Part shown: in pieces, positions 24,513 to 34,780 of the stretch | Layout of the letters: every line of letters starts with the position of its first letter | Position numbering within the stretch: position 1 is the first letter of the stretch | NCBI RefSeq assembly: GCF_014696435.1 | Contig: NZ_JACJQG010000014.1 | Span: 1-64,000, forward strand | DNA from: Calothrix anomala FACHB-343 | Lineage (GTDB): Bacteria > Cyanobacteriota > Cyanobacteriia > Cyanobacteriales > Nostocaceae | DNA length: 64,000 nucleotides | Direction: 5' to 3' | Notes under the pieces: model-generated | The model's database searches: none | Seen by the model: only the letters and a program-made list of their open reading frames with translations | What the model was told of the DNA's origin: nothing | Translations under genes and position numbers: made by a program

Positions 24513-24580
24513 TTGCTGAAAATGCATATAATTAATCAGCGTAGTTTTGTGATGATTGCTGAATATTTGGAGCATTGAGT

Positions 24581-24958
24581 ATGAATCTCGCATCACATGA
24601 ACAAGCAGCTATTATTCGTACAGAGCGTGGATTGACAATTGCAGGCACGCGCACCAATCTGTATGATGTTATGGATTTTTTGAAAGCTCAATACCCACCT
24701 AAACTCATCCGTGACAAATTAAATCTTACTGATGTACAACTTACTGCTGCGTTGTCATACATTGCAGAAAACCATACTCAGGTAGAAGCCGAATATCAAG
24801 AAGTGCTGCAAACTAGAGAAGAAATTCGTCAGTATTGGGAAGAATACAACCGCGATCGCTTTGTTCATCTTGCAACCAAACCGCACCACCCAAGTAAAGA
24901 AGCGCTTTGGGAAAAACTGGAACAGCAGAAAGCTGCGCGTGCTTCCGTCAAACTATGA
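24581..24958 (+). CDS. DUF433-domain antitoxin
   Basis: About 125 residues from ATG 24581. A DUF433 winged-helix segment occupies roughly 12-75 (IRTERGLTIAGTRTNLYDVMDFLKAQ then LTDVQLTAALSYIAENH), and a charged helical tail follows. DUF433 proteins are DNA-binding antitoxins of pairs with PIN-like (DUF5615/Mut7-C) toxins. Its TGA overlaps the downstream ATG (ATGA, 24955-24958). Unlike the degraded pair at 18437-18667, both reading frames here are intact. Confidence 0.78.
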   Translation: MNLASHEQAAIIRTERGLTIAGTRTNLYDVMDFLKAQYPPKLIRDKLNLTDVQLTAALSYIAENHTQVEAEYQEVLQTREEIRQYWEEYNRDRFVHLATKPHHPSKEALWEKLEQQKAARASVKL

Positions 24959-25347
24959 AATTTCTCGTTGACTATAATTTAGACGGCTATGCTAGTGTTT
25001 TGCTTGGTATTTTGACTAAACGCGGTTGGCTTGAGTTCTTTGCTATCGAGTTCATTACTTTTCGAGAAACAGGGCTGTCGATGGACAGTAGCGATCGTAC
25101 TGTTTGGAATTATGCTCAAACAAATCAAATGCTGATCCTGACTGCGAACAGAAACATGAAGGGTGAGGATTCCTTAGAACAGGTGATGCGTCAAGAGAAT
25201 ACATCAACCTCATTTCCTATCATTACCATTGGAGATTTAACTCGTTTTGATGAATCAGAATATCGCGAACGCTGTGTTGATCGTTTGGTGGAAATTGTCT
25301 TAGAACTTGATAATTACATGGGAGTCGGTCGGCTTTTTATTCCTTAA
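24955..25347 (+). CDS. PIN-like (DUF5615-type) toxin
   Basis: 130 residues. The start MKFLVDYNLDGYA has the first conserved Asp of PIN/Mut7-C nucleases, followed by FITFRETGLSMDSSDRTVWNYAQTNQMLILTANRNM (split here at the D-x-x-V-W and T-x-N-R motifs). It closes with IITIGDL. This arrangement matches toxins paired with DUF433 antitoxins, often misnamed ACP S-malonyltransferase. The expected activity is RNA cleavage, held off by the antitoxin. It has a 4-base overlap with the antitoxin and is followed by a strong bidirectional terminator. Confidence 0.72.
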   Translation: MKFLVDYNLDGYASVLLGILTKRGWLEFFAIEFITFRETGLSMDSSDRTVWNYAQTNQMLILTANRNMKGEDSLEQVMRQENTSTSFPIITIGDLTRFDESEYRERCVDRLVEIVLELDNYMGVGRLFIP

Positions 25348-25350
25348 AAA

Positions 25351-25382
25351 AATCCTGTTGTTACAAATTTAACAACAGGATT
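25351..25382. terminator. Bidirectional terminator, perfect 13-bp stem
   Basis: Arms 25351-25363 and 25370-25382 (AATCCTGTTGTTA) pair perfectly around a 6-base loop, with A- and T-rich flanks. It separates the convergent toxin and TolB-like genes. Confidence 0.85.
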
Positions 25383-25403
25383 ATGAAGATTAGATAAACT
25401 CAA

Positions 25404-26735
25404 TTATCGAGAAGCAACTTGTGGCCCTGCCCATACATCTGTATGTTGTTGACCAAAAGTAATCGGCTGATCGGCATTTGTATTGGTAGTGACAATTTTT
25501 CCATCAGCTGCTACCTGTACTAATGGCCAGTCTTCCTCGCCTAATTGACCAGCGCGGAAGAGTACGCGATCGGGTTGACCTTTACTCCAGCCTAATAATA
25601 CAGCGATTTTTTCATGATCTTCTTCTGATTCGCCTACAGGAGAAACCGTGTTAGCTTGATTGTTTTGGCTATCCCAAATCACAGCACGATCTGTAGCATC
25701 AGCCGTGTTAAATATCCCTTCAAACCGACGCGCTAAAAAGCGATCGCCTTTTTCTGACCAGCTAACCGGAACTAATACCCCAATTGTGCCATCAGTTTGT
25801 CCGGCTTCTGGTGTTTGTTTAACATTTAATAAAGGATCGCCCAATAACGAAGTTGACGCAATGACGCGCAACTTCTTAGTTTTTACCTCTTCCACAAACA
25901 ACACGCTAGTAACTCGGCTGTTATACATTTCGGGTTTGACTTCCAGTCGTACCCGACTATAAACCACATACTTACCATCGGGAGAAGCTACAGGTACGCT
26001 ACGGTAATAACGCACTCCCGAACCTCCATTAGATGCGATCGCTTCCTGAGTCGCTGTAATCCATTTCCAAGGAATCGGATGGGGACTACCTATGGGATCG
26101 TTTGCTGCTTGTTCTGTACCTGGTTGTTCAGAAACCGGTGTTTCTGGGTTCGCGTTGGGTTGGGTCGGAGTTAAAATAGGTGTAACTTGAGTTGCAGCCA
26201 GTGATTGAGTTAAAATTATCTCTCTAGGCAGAGAATTATTTCCTGCTTGTAAAGATTTAATTTTTGAGTGTTTTAACTTTGGCAATAAATTTAATTGTTC
26301 GGAATTTAGCTTTGTTGATGGCGCAAGTTCCACGGCTGCTAATGGATCTTTACCACCTACATTGTTGCTGGAAATAGCATAGCCTTGTTGCAGAATACCT
26401 TCCACTCCAGCCGCAGACTGCTGATTTTCTACTGCTGATGGCGATTCTCCAACAGTAGCTATTCCTTGCAGTTGAGAGTCAGATTCTGGAGTTGAGGTTT
26501 GGGTTGGATCTGCTGTTAATAAATCGGCTAAATCTGGTTCACTAACAGCCGCCATTTCTACGGTAGCTGAACCAGATTTTTCCCGCTCAGAAGTGTTATT
26601 TGCTACTTCTGATTGATTAGCCGAGGTAGAGTGGCCTGATGCTGCTACTAGAGGGGCGATCAGTACTGCAATGACAGCATATTTAACTAATGGTTGTGCG
26701 CGAAACCATCCTGACAGCAAAAGAGGTTTTAGCAT
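25404..26735 (-). CDS. Membrane-anchored protein with TolB-like beta-propeller segment
   Basis: 443 residues. An N-terminal signal/anchor (about 12-33, VKYAVIAVLIAPLVAASG) is followed by about 190 residues of low-complexity Ser/Thr/Gln/Pro sequence. The C-terminal 230 residues have repeated beta strands of propeller type (VASPDGKYVVYSRVRLE, VPVSWSEKGDRFLARRFEG, VLLGWSKGQPDRVLF). The protein would be exported, with the folded part in the periplasm. Similar proteins are conserved hypotheticals in filamentous cyanobacteria. Function unknown. Confidence 0.7.
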   Translation of the reverse strand: MLKPLLLSGWFRAQPLVKYAVIAVLIAPLVAASGHSTSANQSEVANNTSEREKSGSATVEMAAVSEPDLADLLTADPTQTSTPESDSQLQGIATVGESPSAVENQQSAAGVEGILQQGYAISSNNVGGKDPLAAVELAPSTKLNSEQLNLLPKLKHSKIKSLQAGNNSLPREIILTQSLAATQVTPILTPTQPNANPETPVSEQPGTEQAANDPIGSPHPIPWKWITATQEAIASNGGSGVRYYRSVPVASPDGKYVVYSRVRLEVKPEMYNSRVTSVLFVEEVKTKKLRVIASTSLLGDPLLNVKQTPEAGQTDGTIGVLVPVSWSEKGDRFLARRFEGIFNTADATDRAVIWDSQNNQANTVSPVGESEEDHEKIAVLLGWSKGQPDRVLFRAGQLGEEDWPLVQVAADGKIVTTNTNADQPITFGQQHTDVWAGPQVASR

Positions 26736-27087
26736 GGGTTGACTCTCTAGAGGGTAGCAGTTGCTGTGTGAGGAGCGTACCTGGGCAGCAATGAATTTGG
26801 CTATGGATATAGGTATAACAAGAAACTAAAAGCTTTAACGAGATAATTACCTGAAATTTATTACAGCTTTATAAAACTCAAGTATCATAGTTAACACCTT
26901 ATCTGATAACCATTCAGTATATTCGCTTAGTAACCTGCGAGCAAGTAATATTACAGATTAATTTGGCGATCCAAAGCATACTTATAGATACACTACAGGC
27001 ATACTCAAAACTTAATACTCAACTTTACCTAGGGGTAATCACGAATGAGTATTAAACTTAATCATTTAAGTCGTACATAAACAACAG

Positions 27088-27163
27088 CCGAGATTCGAGT
27101 ACGTAGGTGTCTAAGACTTTCTACCTAATCACCCGCGACAACAGCGCAGAAACTGAATCTCGG
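27088..27163. ncRNA. Candidate structured RNA or regulatory stem
   Basis: Perfect complementary 9-mers CCGAGATTC (27088-27096) and GAATCTCGG (27155-27163) enclose 58 bases that can form inner hairpins (GTAGGTGTC...CTAC). There is no T-tract and no coding content. It could be a small RNA, a long-loop hairpin or chance. Confidence 0.25.
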
Positions 27164-27602
27164 TAAATTTTAGACGTTACCGTAAAAACTGGCAAAGCTG
27201 ACGCCCGACATATTTCCTACTGAAAAACCAAATACTAGTATCTACGCAAGTTCACCAATTGTCATCTGTTCTACATTAATTGTGAGAACCTATTGACATT
27301 TGGATGTAAATACACCTAAAGCTTAATTACAGGAAACACAATAAAACTAAATTTAACAGGTAGATGCACAGTCAATAGTCGTCAGACATTGCCCAAACAT
27401 TGAGGGCGCTAGAAATAAGAATAATTATTACTAGCTGATATGTTGGCTAACTTAGACCTAATTATAAGTCTATCAAGGAATTTTTGCTTTCACCATTACT
27501 TAACAACTTTAGCAGCAAAAAATTTATTTATTGCCAGATAATTGCATGATGGTCGCCAGTCAAACCTTTATACCAGATAGCCTACTGGCTATTATCTCAC
27601 AA

Positions 27603-27656
27603 CTAATGACCCTTGACTAATGACCCTTGACTGTTGACTATTGACTATTGACTATT
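27603..27656. repeat. TTGACTA/TTGACTG heptamer tandem repeat
   Basis: Heptamers (TGACCCT, TTGACTG, TTGACTA) run up to 15 bases before the fmt start. The same family occurs at 39602-39638, 61735-61770 and 62960-63003. Confidence 0.85.
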
Positions 27657-27670
27657 GCCGATTAACTAAC

Positions 27671-28672
27671 ATGAAAATCGTATTTTTTGGTACTCCCCAG
27701 TTTGCTGTTCCTACCCTGGAAAAATTGCTGAATAACCCAAATATAGAGGTATTGGCAGTTGTGACGCAACCAGATAAACGCCGAGAAAGAGGGAATAAAT
27801 TAACACCTTCACCCATAAAAACTCTCGCTATTTCTGCTAACGTACCAGTATGGCAACCACAACGAGTGAAAAAGCATACTGCTACCTTAACCAAACTCAA
27901 AGAATCTGGTGCTGATGCGTTCGTGGTAGTCGCCTACGGACAAATTTTATCGCCACAAATTTTAGAAATGCCGAAATTGGGTTGTATTAACGTGCATGGC
28001 TCAATTTTGCCTAAATACCGAGGTGCTGCGCCGATTCAATGGTGCTTACATAACGGTGAACCAGAAACCGGGATCACCACCATGTTAATGGATGCAGGAA
28101 TGGACACAGGAGCAATGTTACTAAAAGCCACTATACCGATTGAGTTACTGGACAATGCCCACACTTTAGCCACAAGGCTAGCTGATATTGGTGCAGATTT
28201 ACTAGTGGATACTTTATTTAAGTTAGAACGCCAAGAAATCACCGCCATTCCTCAGGATGATTCTCAAGCGACTTATGCACCTTTAATTGAAAAGCAGGAT
28301 TATGGCTTAGATTGGTCTAGAAGCGCTATGGAATTACACAATCAAATCAGAGGCTTTTACCCTAACTGTACCGCCAAGTTTCGCAATCAATTGCTAAAAA
28401 TTACTGCTACCGTTCCCCTTGGTTCTGCTTATAGCTATGAGCTACCACCAGAATTAGAGAAAATAATGCGTAAATTACCTGATTTGTCAACATTATCTGG
28501 TAGTCCGGGAGAAGTGGTGAGCATTACCAAGGGAATTGGCGCGATTGTGCAAACTGGCGAAGGTATGTTGTTGTTGCGAGAAGTTCAGCTAGCGGGTAAA
28601 CGTCCTCAGTCGGGATGGGATTTTGTTAATGGTAGCCGTTTAACGGTTGGCGAAATAATTGAAAAAGGCTAA
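27671..28672 (+). CDS. fmt: Methionyl-tRNA formyltransferase
   Basis: 333 residues from ATG 27671, where [20 protein letters not shown] is the canonical start; an upstream in-frame ATG at 27641 lies within the heptamer repeats. The N-terminal formyltransferase domain holds the catalytic Asn107, His109 and Asp145 ([28 protein letters not shown]). The C-terminal OB-like tRNA-binding domain follows (about 210-330). The enzyme formylates initiator Met-tRNA using 10-formyl-THF. The gene is monocistronic and converges on the DUF6464 gene, sharing a terminator stem. Confidence 0.95.
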   Translation: MKIVFFGTPQFAVPTLEKLLNNPNIEVLAVVTQPDKRRERGNKLTPSPIKTLAISANVPVWQPQRVKKHTATLTKLKESGADAFVVVAYGQILSPQILEMPKLGCINVHGSILPKYRGAAPIQWCLHNGEPETGITTMLMDAGMDTGAMLLKATIPIELLDNAHTLATRLADIGADLLVDTLFKLERQEITAIPQDDSQATYAPLIEKQDYGLDWSRSAMELHNQIRGFYPNCTAKFRNQLLKITATVPLGSAYSYELPPELEKIMRKLPDLSTLSGSPGEVVSITKGIGAIVQTGEGMLLLREVQLAGKRPQSGWDFVNGSRLTVGEIIEKG

Positions 28673-28701
28673 AGTTTGAGTCTCATGCTTCAGCCTTTTT
28701 C
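28661..28701. terminator. Shared bidirectional terminator of fmt and DUF6464 gene
   Basis: Arms GAAAAAGGCT (28661-28670) and AGCCTTTTTC (28692-28701) are fully complementary. Each arm lies partly in the 3' coding end of one of the two convergent genes, so the terminator is built from coding sequence. Confidence 0.75.
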
Positions 28702-29048
28702 CTTTCATAAAAACGGCAAGATGTACAAGGGCCGGTGGGATTGACTGCACAACGAACAATTTCCGAAAGTGCATTGTAGCTACAGGTAGCATCGCCAACT
28801 ACCCATCGTCCCTCTACGAAACTTTTCTCAGCAGGTCTTTGCGCAGATTGTACGTAAAGGGCGATATTATGCAAGCGATAGCGCCCTGATTTTAATTGAT
28901 ATTTGTGGCGGCGCTCTAAAACGGCGTAGGTTTTGCCGTCAAAATCGAGATAATTTCCAGGTTGGGGTGTCCAATCCAGTTGCGCTTTACCGAGGGTTTG
29001 ACGCGGATGCGTCAATATCACCTCGGTTGGTAAAGAGTCTGGCTCCAT
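28683..29048 (-). CDS. DUF6464 family protein
   Basis: 121 residues. The N-terminal part (LDWTPQPGNYLDFDGKTYAVLERRHKYQ) is strand-rich. The C-terminal part has a cysteine motif (DATCSYNALSEIVRCAVNPTGPC followed by TSCRFYE), four cysteines that could bind zinc or form an iron-sulfur site. It matches the cyanobacterial DUF6464 family, of unknown function. Convergent with fmt. Confidence 0.7.
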   Translation of the reverse strand: MEPDSLPTEVILTHPRQTLGKAQLDWTPQPGNYLDFDGKTYAVLERRHKYQLKSGRYRLHNIALYVQSAQRPAEKSFVEGRWVVGDATCSYNALSEIVRCAVNPTGPCTSCRFYERKKAEA

Positions 29049-30051
<1,003 letters not shown>

Positions 30052-30105
30052 GATCTTGATTTTGCTCGCAATTAACTGTCTTCATTAGCAAGCATTTTTA
30101 GCATC

Positions 30106-30129
30106 GTAGGGTGGCAATTTCCACCCTAC
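30106..30129. repeat. GTAGGGTGG hairpin
   Basis: A perfect 9-bp stem (GTAGGGTGG/CCACCCTAC) with a 6-base loop, 55 bases after psaC. It is a common interspersed hairpin and may also protect the psaC mRNA 3' end. Confidence 0.65.
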
Positions 30130-30160
30130 AGCATCGTTCTTTAAAAATAATCACAATTAC

Positions 30161-30184
30161 AAGGAGCGGTAAGCTCCTTTTTCT
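30161..30184 (+). terminator. Rho-independent terminator of psaC
   Basis: Stem AAGGAGC/GCTCCTT with a 5-base loop and a T-tract, 110 bases after the psaC stop. Confidence 0.8.
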
Positions 30185-30256
30185 TTGCTAAAATGTCACT
30201 TCTATGATACCAACTAAAAAAGTCGGCGTCATGATCCACAGGTGGGGGTGAAACAA

Positions 30257-32134
30257 ATGTGCGGAATCGTTGGGTATATTGGTACGCAGGCAGCGACAGA
30301 AATTTTATTATCTGGTTTAGAAAAACTAGAATATCGCGGATATGATTCGGCGGGAATCGCTACCATTTGGGAAGGTGATGTACAATGTGTGCGGGCTAAG
30401 GGTAAACTGCAAAATTTACGTTCTAAACTAGAACAAGTAGAAACTCCAGCGCAAATTGGTATCGGTCACACTCGTTGGGCAACTCATGGTAAACCAGAAG
30501 AATATAACGCCCATCCTCACATGGATACGGCAATGCGAGTGGCGGTGGTACAAAATGGCATTATTGAGAACTACCGCGAGTTACGAGAGGAATTAAAAGC
30601 CAAAGGACATCTATTTCGTTCGGAAACAGACACAGAAGTAATTCCCCATCTGATTGCTGAAATTCTCAAAACATCTCCATCTTCTTTATTAGATGCAGTG
30701 CGTCAAGCTGTCAACCACCTAGAAGGCGCTTTTGCGATCGCAGTTATTTCTGCTGATTATCCGGATGAGTTGATTGTCGTGCGCCAGCAAGCACCCTTGG
30801 TAATTGGGTTTGGACAAGGTGAGTTATTTTGCGCTTCCGACACACCGGCGATCGTTGCCTATACCAGAGCTGTACTACCATTAGAAAATGGGGAAATTGC
30901 GCGCTTAACACCTTTAGGTGTAGAAATTTACAACTTTGCTGGCGATAGACTGAAAAAGCAGCCCCGATTATTAAACTTGAGTCCCACAATGGTAGAGAAG
31001 CAGGGATTCAAGCACTTCATGCTCAAGGAAATTTACGAGCAACCGGGAGTGGTACGGGCTATTTTAGAAGCCTACTTTAGTAGTGAGAATAATTCTTCTA
31101 GTCATACCCAGTCACCAATTAATCTAGGATTACCTGAGTCATTCTACGCAGACATCGAACAAATACAAATTGTTGCTTGCGGTACGAGTTGGCACGCCGC
31201 TTTAGTGGGAAAATACCTGTTAGAACAACTAGCCGGGATTTCTACCCAAGTCAACTATGCTTCTGAGTATCGCTATGCACCATCACCTTTGATAGCTAAT
31301 ACATTAATTATTGGTGTGACGCAATCAGGGGAAACAGCTGATACTTTAGCAGCCTTAGCAATGGAAAAAGAACGTCGCCAAGGTAAAGAAAGTAAATATC
31401 AAGCCAAATTATTAGGTATTACCAATCGCCCAGAAAGCAGCCTTGGTCATTTAGTACCCCATATAATTAATACCTTAGCGGGAATTGAAATTGGGGTAGC
31501 AGCAACAAAAACTTTTATTGCTCAATTAATGGCATTTTACGCTTTAGCTTTGGATTTAGCTGTTCATCGGCAAACAATTTCGCCGGAAAAAATTGCAGAT
31601 ATTATTGAAGGTTTGCGACAAATTCCCAAAGAAATTGAAGCTACTTTAGACATTCAAGAAAATTTAACAGAACAATTAGCCCACGAATTTGCAGAAACCC
31701 AAGATGTGATATTTTTAGGCAGAGGAATTAACTTCCCCATCGCTTTAGAAGGTGCATTAAAATTAAAAGAAATTAGCTATATTCACGCCGAAGGTTATCC
31801 AGCCGGCGAAATGAAACACGGCCCCATCGCCCTTTTGGATGCTAAAGTACCAGTAGTTGCGATCGCAGTTCCAGGTAGTGTTTACGAAAAAGTTATTTCT
31901 AACTCCCAAGAAGCCAAAGCTAGAGATTCCCGCTTAATTGGTGTTACTCCCGTGAAAGATGGCGAAGCAGGGGAAATCTTCAACGATTTATTACCAGTAG
32001 CAACTGTAGATGAATTACTTTCTCCCATCCTCACAGTTATACCTCTGCAATTATTGGCTTATCATATCGCCGCCCGTCGCGGTTTAGACGTTGACCAGCC
32101 TCGTAATCTTGCTAAGAGTGTTACGGTCGAGTAG
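30257..32134 (+). CDS. glmS: Glutamine--fructose-6-phosphate aminotransferase (isomerizing)
   Basis: 625 residues from ATG 30257, chosen because Cys2 of MCGIVGYIG becomes the N-terminal catalytic nucleophile. The glutaminase domain (1-240) has RWATHGKP and NGIIENY. The isomerase domain (about 290-625) has two SIS folds with ACGTSWHAAL, VTQSGETADTL, HAEGYPAGEMKHGPIAL and the C-terminal PRNLAKSVTVE. It makes glucosamine-6-phosphate for peptidoglycan and LPS precursors. An upstream GTG at 30242 is in frame but would bury the nucleophile. No glmS ribozyme was recognised upstream. Confidence 0.96.
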   Translation: MCGIVGYIGTQAATEILLSGLEKLEYRGYDSAGIATIWEGDVQCVRAKGKLQNLRSKLEQVETPAQIGIGHTRWATHGKPEEYNAHPHMDTAMRVAVVQNGIIENYRELREELKAKGHLFRSETDTEVIPHLIAEILKTSPSSLLDAVRQAVNHLEGAFAIAVISADYPDELIVVRQQAPLVIGFGQGELFCASDTPAIVAYTRAVLPLENGEIARLTPLGVEIYNFAGDRLKKQPRLLNLSPTMVEKQGFKHFMLKEIYEQPGVVRAILEAYFSSENNSSSHTQSPINLGLPESFYADIEQIQIVACGTSWHAALVGKYLLEQLAGISTQVNYASEYRYAPSPLIANTLIIGVTQSGETADTLAALAMEKERRQGKESKYQAKLLGITNRPESSLGHLVPHIINTLAGIEIGVAATKTFIAQLMAFYALALDLAVHRQTISPEKIADIIEGLRQIPKEIEATLDIQENLTEQLAHEFAETQDVIFLGRGINFPIALEGALKLKEISYIHAEGYPAGEMKHGPIALLDAKVPVVAIAVPGSVYEKVISNSQEAKARDSRLIGVTPVKDGEAGEIFNDLLPVATVDELLSPILTVIPLQLLAYHIAARRGLDVDQPRNLAKSVTVE

Positions 32135-32364
32135 TATTATTTTATACTTTATATTGTATTTTGGAGGAATAATTCGCTTGAACAATTAGAACAATTAATA
32201 AAACGATTGAACAATAACCTCTAAGGTATTGCTATTGTACCATGTACAAATCCGATAACTTCCAGAGGTTATTTTTATGGTTAGGGGCAGAAAGGAATAG
32301 ACTTAAGCTAAATTTATGCCTAAACAAGGCTATAAAAAGCATATTTCATAAAGAAGCAAATCAG

Positions 32365-32481
32365 ATGAGCGATAATTCACGGGTAATTAATGCTGAACCA
32401 ACTAAAGATTTATTCATATATATGTTGGTGCGAGATATACCGCTTATTCGTGCGATTATTGATCTTGTTGACAAGCAATGA
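32365..32481 (+). pseudogene. GHKL (HSP90-like) ATPase gene, N-terminal fragment
   Basis: ATG 32365 starts MSDNSRVINAEPTKDLFIYM, followed by LVRDIPLIRAIIDLVDKQ and a stop. The end corresponds to the N box (IxDLVDNSxDA) of large HATPase_c_3-type ATP-binding proteins, where the Asn has become Lys just before the frame ends. Everything after the N box is missing; IS1-family sequence begins about 30 bases on. Full-length relatives are several hundred residues. An upstream in-frame start at 32242 adds only unrelated sequence. Confidence 0.6.
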
Positions 32482-32552
32482 GAATTATGAAGGTCTTTGG
32501 ATAAAAATCTTGGCGTTGCAGAATAGAAATATGAATTAGAGCGATCGCTTCG

Positions 32553-33362
32553 GAAATGTCCAAGGTGTGCATCAACACATATTCGTAAAAATGATAAACA
32601 ACGTGGTAAACGCTCATTACATTTGTGCCAATTGTCAACGTCAGTTTATCGATTCATATGACCAAAAAGGATATACGGAAGATATTAAAAGGTAATGTCT
32701 AGAAATGTACGTCTGAGGTTGCTGGTTTTCGTGCAATAGAAAAAGTCAATAAAGTACATCATACCACTGCTATAAATTGGGTTAGAGAAGTTACTAGTGC
32801 TTTGCCAGATACACCTAATAAAAGTGAGATACCAGAAGTTACAGAAGTTGATGAACTTGAAACTTTTATTGGTAAAAAAAACAAAATTTGGTTGTGGACA
32901 GCAGGAAATCACAGTGATACAGGAATTATAGCTTGGGTTCTAGGGGATAGAAGTTCAGAAACTTTTAAAAAGTTATGGTTGATAATTAAATGTTGGGCTT
33001 CTTATTTCTACGTTACACGAGGCTTCGCCGTTTACCCTTGTTTTATCGTACATAAAAGGGTTTAAGACCCCTACGTCTATACGTAGTATCATTTTCAGTC
33101 GGGGTTTAAATCCCCGACTGAAAATGTCTTTAATTTTGCGGAAAGTCTGAGCGGAGGTTTCCTCCGATCAGAACTTTCCAAGAGAGAATTTTGAATTTTG
33201 AATTTTGAATTGTTAATAGTAATGATGACAAGAGTTGAAGGAAAAAATAGCCGTTTAAGACATTATCTGGCTCGACTACACCGGAAAACTTTTTTGTACT
33301 CAGTTGTCAGAAGAAATGCTGAAGCATTCAATTCGATTGGTAATATATTATCTTAAGTATGG
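32553..33362 (+). pseudogene. IS1-family transposase remnant (frameshifted and interrupted)
   Basis: Segments of an IS1 transposase appear in changing frames. A zinc-ribbon start KCPRCASTHIRKNDKQRGKR leads, then HHTTAINWVREV, then a 32802-33045 stretch with EIPEVTEVDELETFIGKK and IWLWTAG and AWVLGDRSSETF. After an interruption, MTRVEGKNSRLRHYLARLH (33221 on) follows, and a last frameshift gives EEMLKHSIRLVIYYLKYG. These follow the IS1 InsA/InsB order in cyanobacterial single-gene homologues. Stops, at least two frameshifts and a 170-base insertion make it inactive. Confidence 0.85.
33048..33218. mobile_element. Hairpin element inserted into the IS1 transposase
   Basis: About 170 bases separate YPCFI from MTRVEG, where intact homologues have about 10 residues. 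The insert contains a 14-bp stem (33091-33104 with 33112-33125) and a second long hairpin (33140-33179, GGAAAGT...ACTTTCC around CGGAGG/CCTCCG), then three TTTTGAA units. It has the features of a non-autonomous palindromic element nested in the IS. Confidence 0.7.
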
Positions 33363-33448
33363 GTCAGTGGCGCTGCGGGCGCTGTGCGCCCGCAAGCTTG
33401 AGGCGATCGCTTGATTCATATTTTTATTCAGCAATGCCAAAAATTCAC

Positions 33449-33814
33449 TTATACACCTAATAATTCGTAAGCTATACTTTGAATGATAGTCAGTGCCAGC
33501 GCTACAAAAACAGCACTCCAAATGTTGTAACGCAAGCGAAAACCATCTACTGACCACCCAGCAATACTCAAACAAACAACGGCCATCATAAAGGTAAACA
33601 AGTCGGCTAACCAGTTGAGCGTGAGTAAACTTGTAACTGTAAATACAAAGTGTAGAATTGGCCTAACTATTGTGGTGAAGATACTAATGATTATTGCTAA
33701 TAATAAGGTCTTACCTAGAGTATCAATTTCTACTCCTAAGGGTAATTTACAAATTACCAACAAGCTAATAAATGTCACTAACCACACTATCAAAAGTATC
33801 CCAACTTCATTCAT
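33449..33814 (-). CDS. Phage-holin-superfamily-IV-like membrane protein (YvlD type)
   Basis: About 121 residues from ATG 33814 (a GTG at 33820 is also in frame). Four hydrophobic helices with small loops, and VRPILHFVF plus LNWLADLF in the middle, fit the PF04020-type 4-TM family found across bacteria. Despite the holin name, most chromosomal members are not phage genes and their role is unknown. Its stop is only 10 bases from the IS1 right end, so the IS inserted just past the 3' end without damaging the frame. Confidence 0.7.
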   Translation of the reverse strand: MNEVGILLIVWLVTFISLLVICKLPLGVEIDTLGKTLLLAIIISIFTTIVRPILHFVFTVTSLLTLNWLADLFTFMMAVVCLSIAGWSVDGFRLRYNIWSAVFVALALTIIQSIAYELLGV

Positions 33815-34055
33815 TGCCACAACCCCTGAAACGTAAATGGCGATTGGCGATAAATTACTCAGTCTATTAAGAGAAAAAGTTTTGGAACCCCACCAATTAT
33901 TTGTAAATTAGCAGATTTATTTTCTCTTTACAAAAAATATTTTAGATATCTTTATGTTTAGAGCAATTAGGACAAAATTCTCAGATGGGAATTAAGTATA
34001 TAAACAACACAAATTAAGATAAGGGAGAATTTCTCCCTCATCTTTCTTGATTCTG

Positions 34056-34742
34056 TTATCTCCTTTTTGGTGCCGAGTTTGTTGTTCCAGGGGCTACATT
34101 TTGGTTAGGTTGTGTGGAATTAGGAACGACAGGCGCAATTTGCGGATTTACCGGATTAATACCTGTTCCTGGTTGGGGTTGAGTTGGGGTTAGGGGAAAA
34201 TTAGGATTACCACCTTGGGGTGTGACACCGGGTAATGGTGCGCTATTAGGTTCTGTCGTACCAGGATTAATGGGGAAAGATGGAATTACAGGCGCGTTGG
34301 GATTTGTAGATGTTGGAGACGGGCCTGGTATAATTCCCAAAGATACGCGATCGCCTCCTACCTGACGTAGTAAATCCAAAGTTTCGATGACATCGTTGTA
34401 TGTTGCTGTCCGCGATGCATTCAGGACTAAAACGCCGTTGGGATTTGCTTGGACGTAACGCTTTAACACCTCTGCTAATTGTTCTCTGGTGACCATGTTT
34501 TTTTCTACATAGGTCTGACCGACAGCATCAATGGTTACTGGTAAGATATTACTATTAGCCTGGAGAGCGCCTGTAGGTGATGTCCCACTGTTAGCTTTGG
34601 GCAAATCGATATTAATTGCTTGTTGACGAGTAAATTGCAAAGCTGCTAGCAAAAAAAACGTCAAGATGCAAAAAATGACATCAATTAAGGGAATGAGTTG
34701 AATTTGGACTTCTTCAACCGGAGTATGCAAATTAACTTTCAT
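34056..34742 (-). CDS. exbD: ExbD/TolR-family biopolymer transport protein
   Basis: 228 residues. Residues 1-45 give a short cytoplasmic start, one TM helix with the conserved Asp (IQLIPLIDVIFCILTFFLLAA, at PLID), then a periplasmic domain (IDLPKANSG, ITIDAVGQTYVEKN-like strands). The last about 75 residues are a Pro/Asn/Gly-rich low-complexity tail not found in E. coli ExbD (141 residues). With ExbB it forms the proton-driven motor that energises TonB-dependent uptake. It starts 38 bases after exbB ends, same strand. Confidence 0.88.
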   Translation of the reverse strand: MKVNLHTPVEEVQIQLIPLIDVIFCILTFFLLAALQFTRQQAINIDLPKANSGTSPTGALQANSNILPVTIDAVGQTYVEKNMVTREQLAEVLKRYVQANPNGVLVLNASRTATYNDVIETLDLLRQVGGDRVSLGIIPGPSPTSTNPNAPVIPSFPINPGTTEPNSAPLPGVTPQGGNPNFPLTPTQPQPGTGINPVNPQIAPVVPNSTQPNQNVAPGTTNSAPKRR

Positions 34743-34780
34743 GATATTACCTCTGCCTGCTTCAAGGATAGAAGTCTTAA

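Larger units (their letters stand above)
26736..27670 (+). other. Long intergenic region (935 bases) before fmt
   Basis: No gene was recognised. It contains a 9-bp-stem structured segment at 27088-27163 and TTGACTA-type tandem repeats at 27603-27656 just before fmt. The remainder is AT-rich and probably holds the promoters of both divergent genes. Confidence 0.5.
32512..33438 (+). mobile_element. Decayed IS1-family element with terminal inverted repeats
   Basis: The left end GGCGTTGCAGAATAGAAATA (32512 on, about 38 bases) and the reverse complement of the right end GGCATTGCTGAATAAAAATA (33438 leftward) match over about 37 positions. Between them is a broken IS1 transposase interrupted by a separate hairpin element. 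Flanks AAAAATCTT and AAAAATTCA are only partly alike, so a target duplication is uncertain. Confidence 0.8.

Noticed and set aside
30185-30256. glmS ribozyme upstream of glmS
   Set aside because: Only about 70 bases separate the psaC terminator from glmS and no ribozyme core could be recognised; cyanobacterial glmS is not known to use one.
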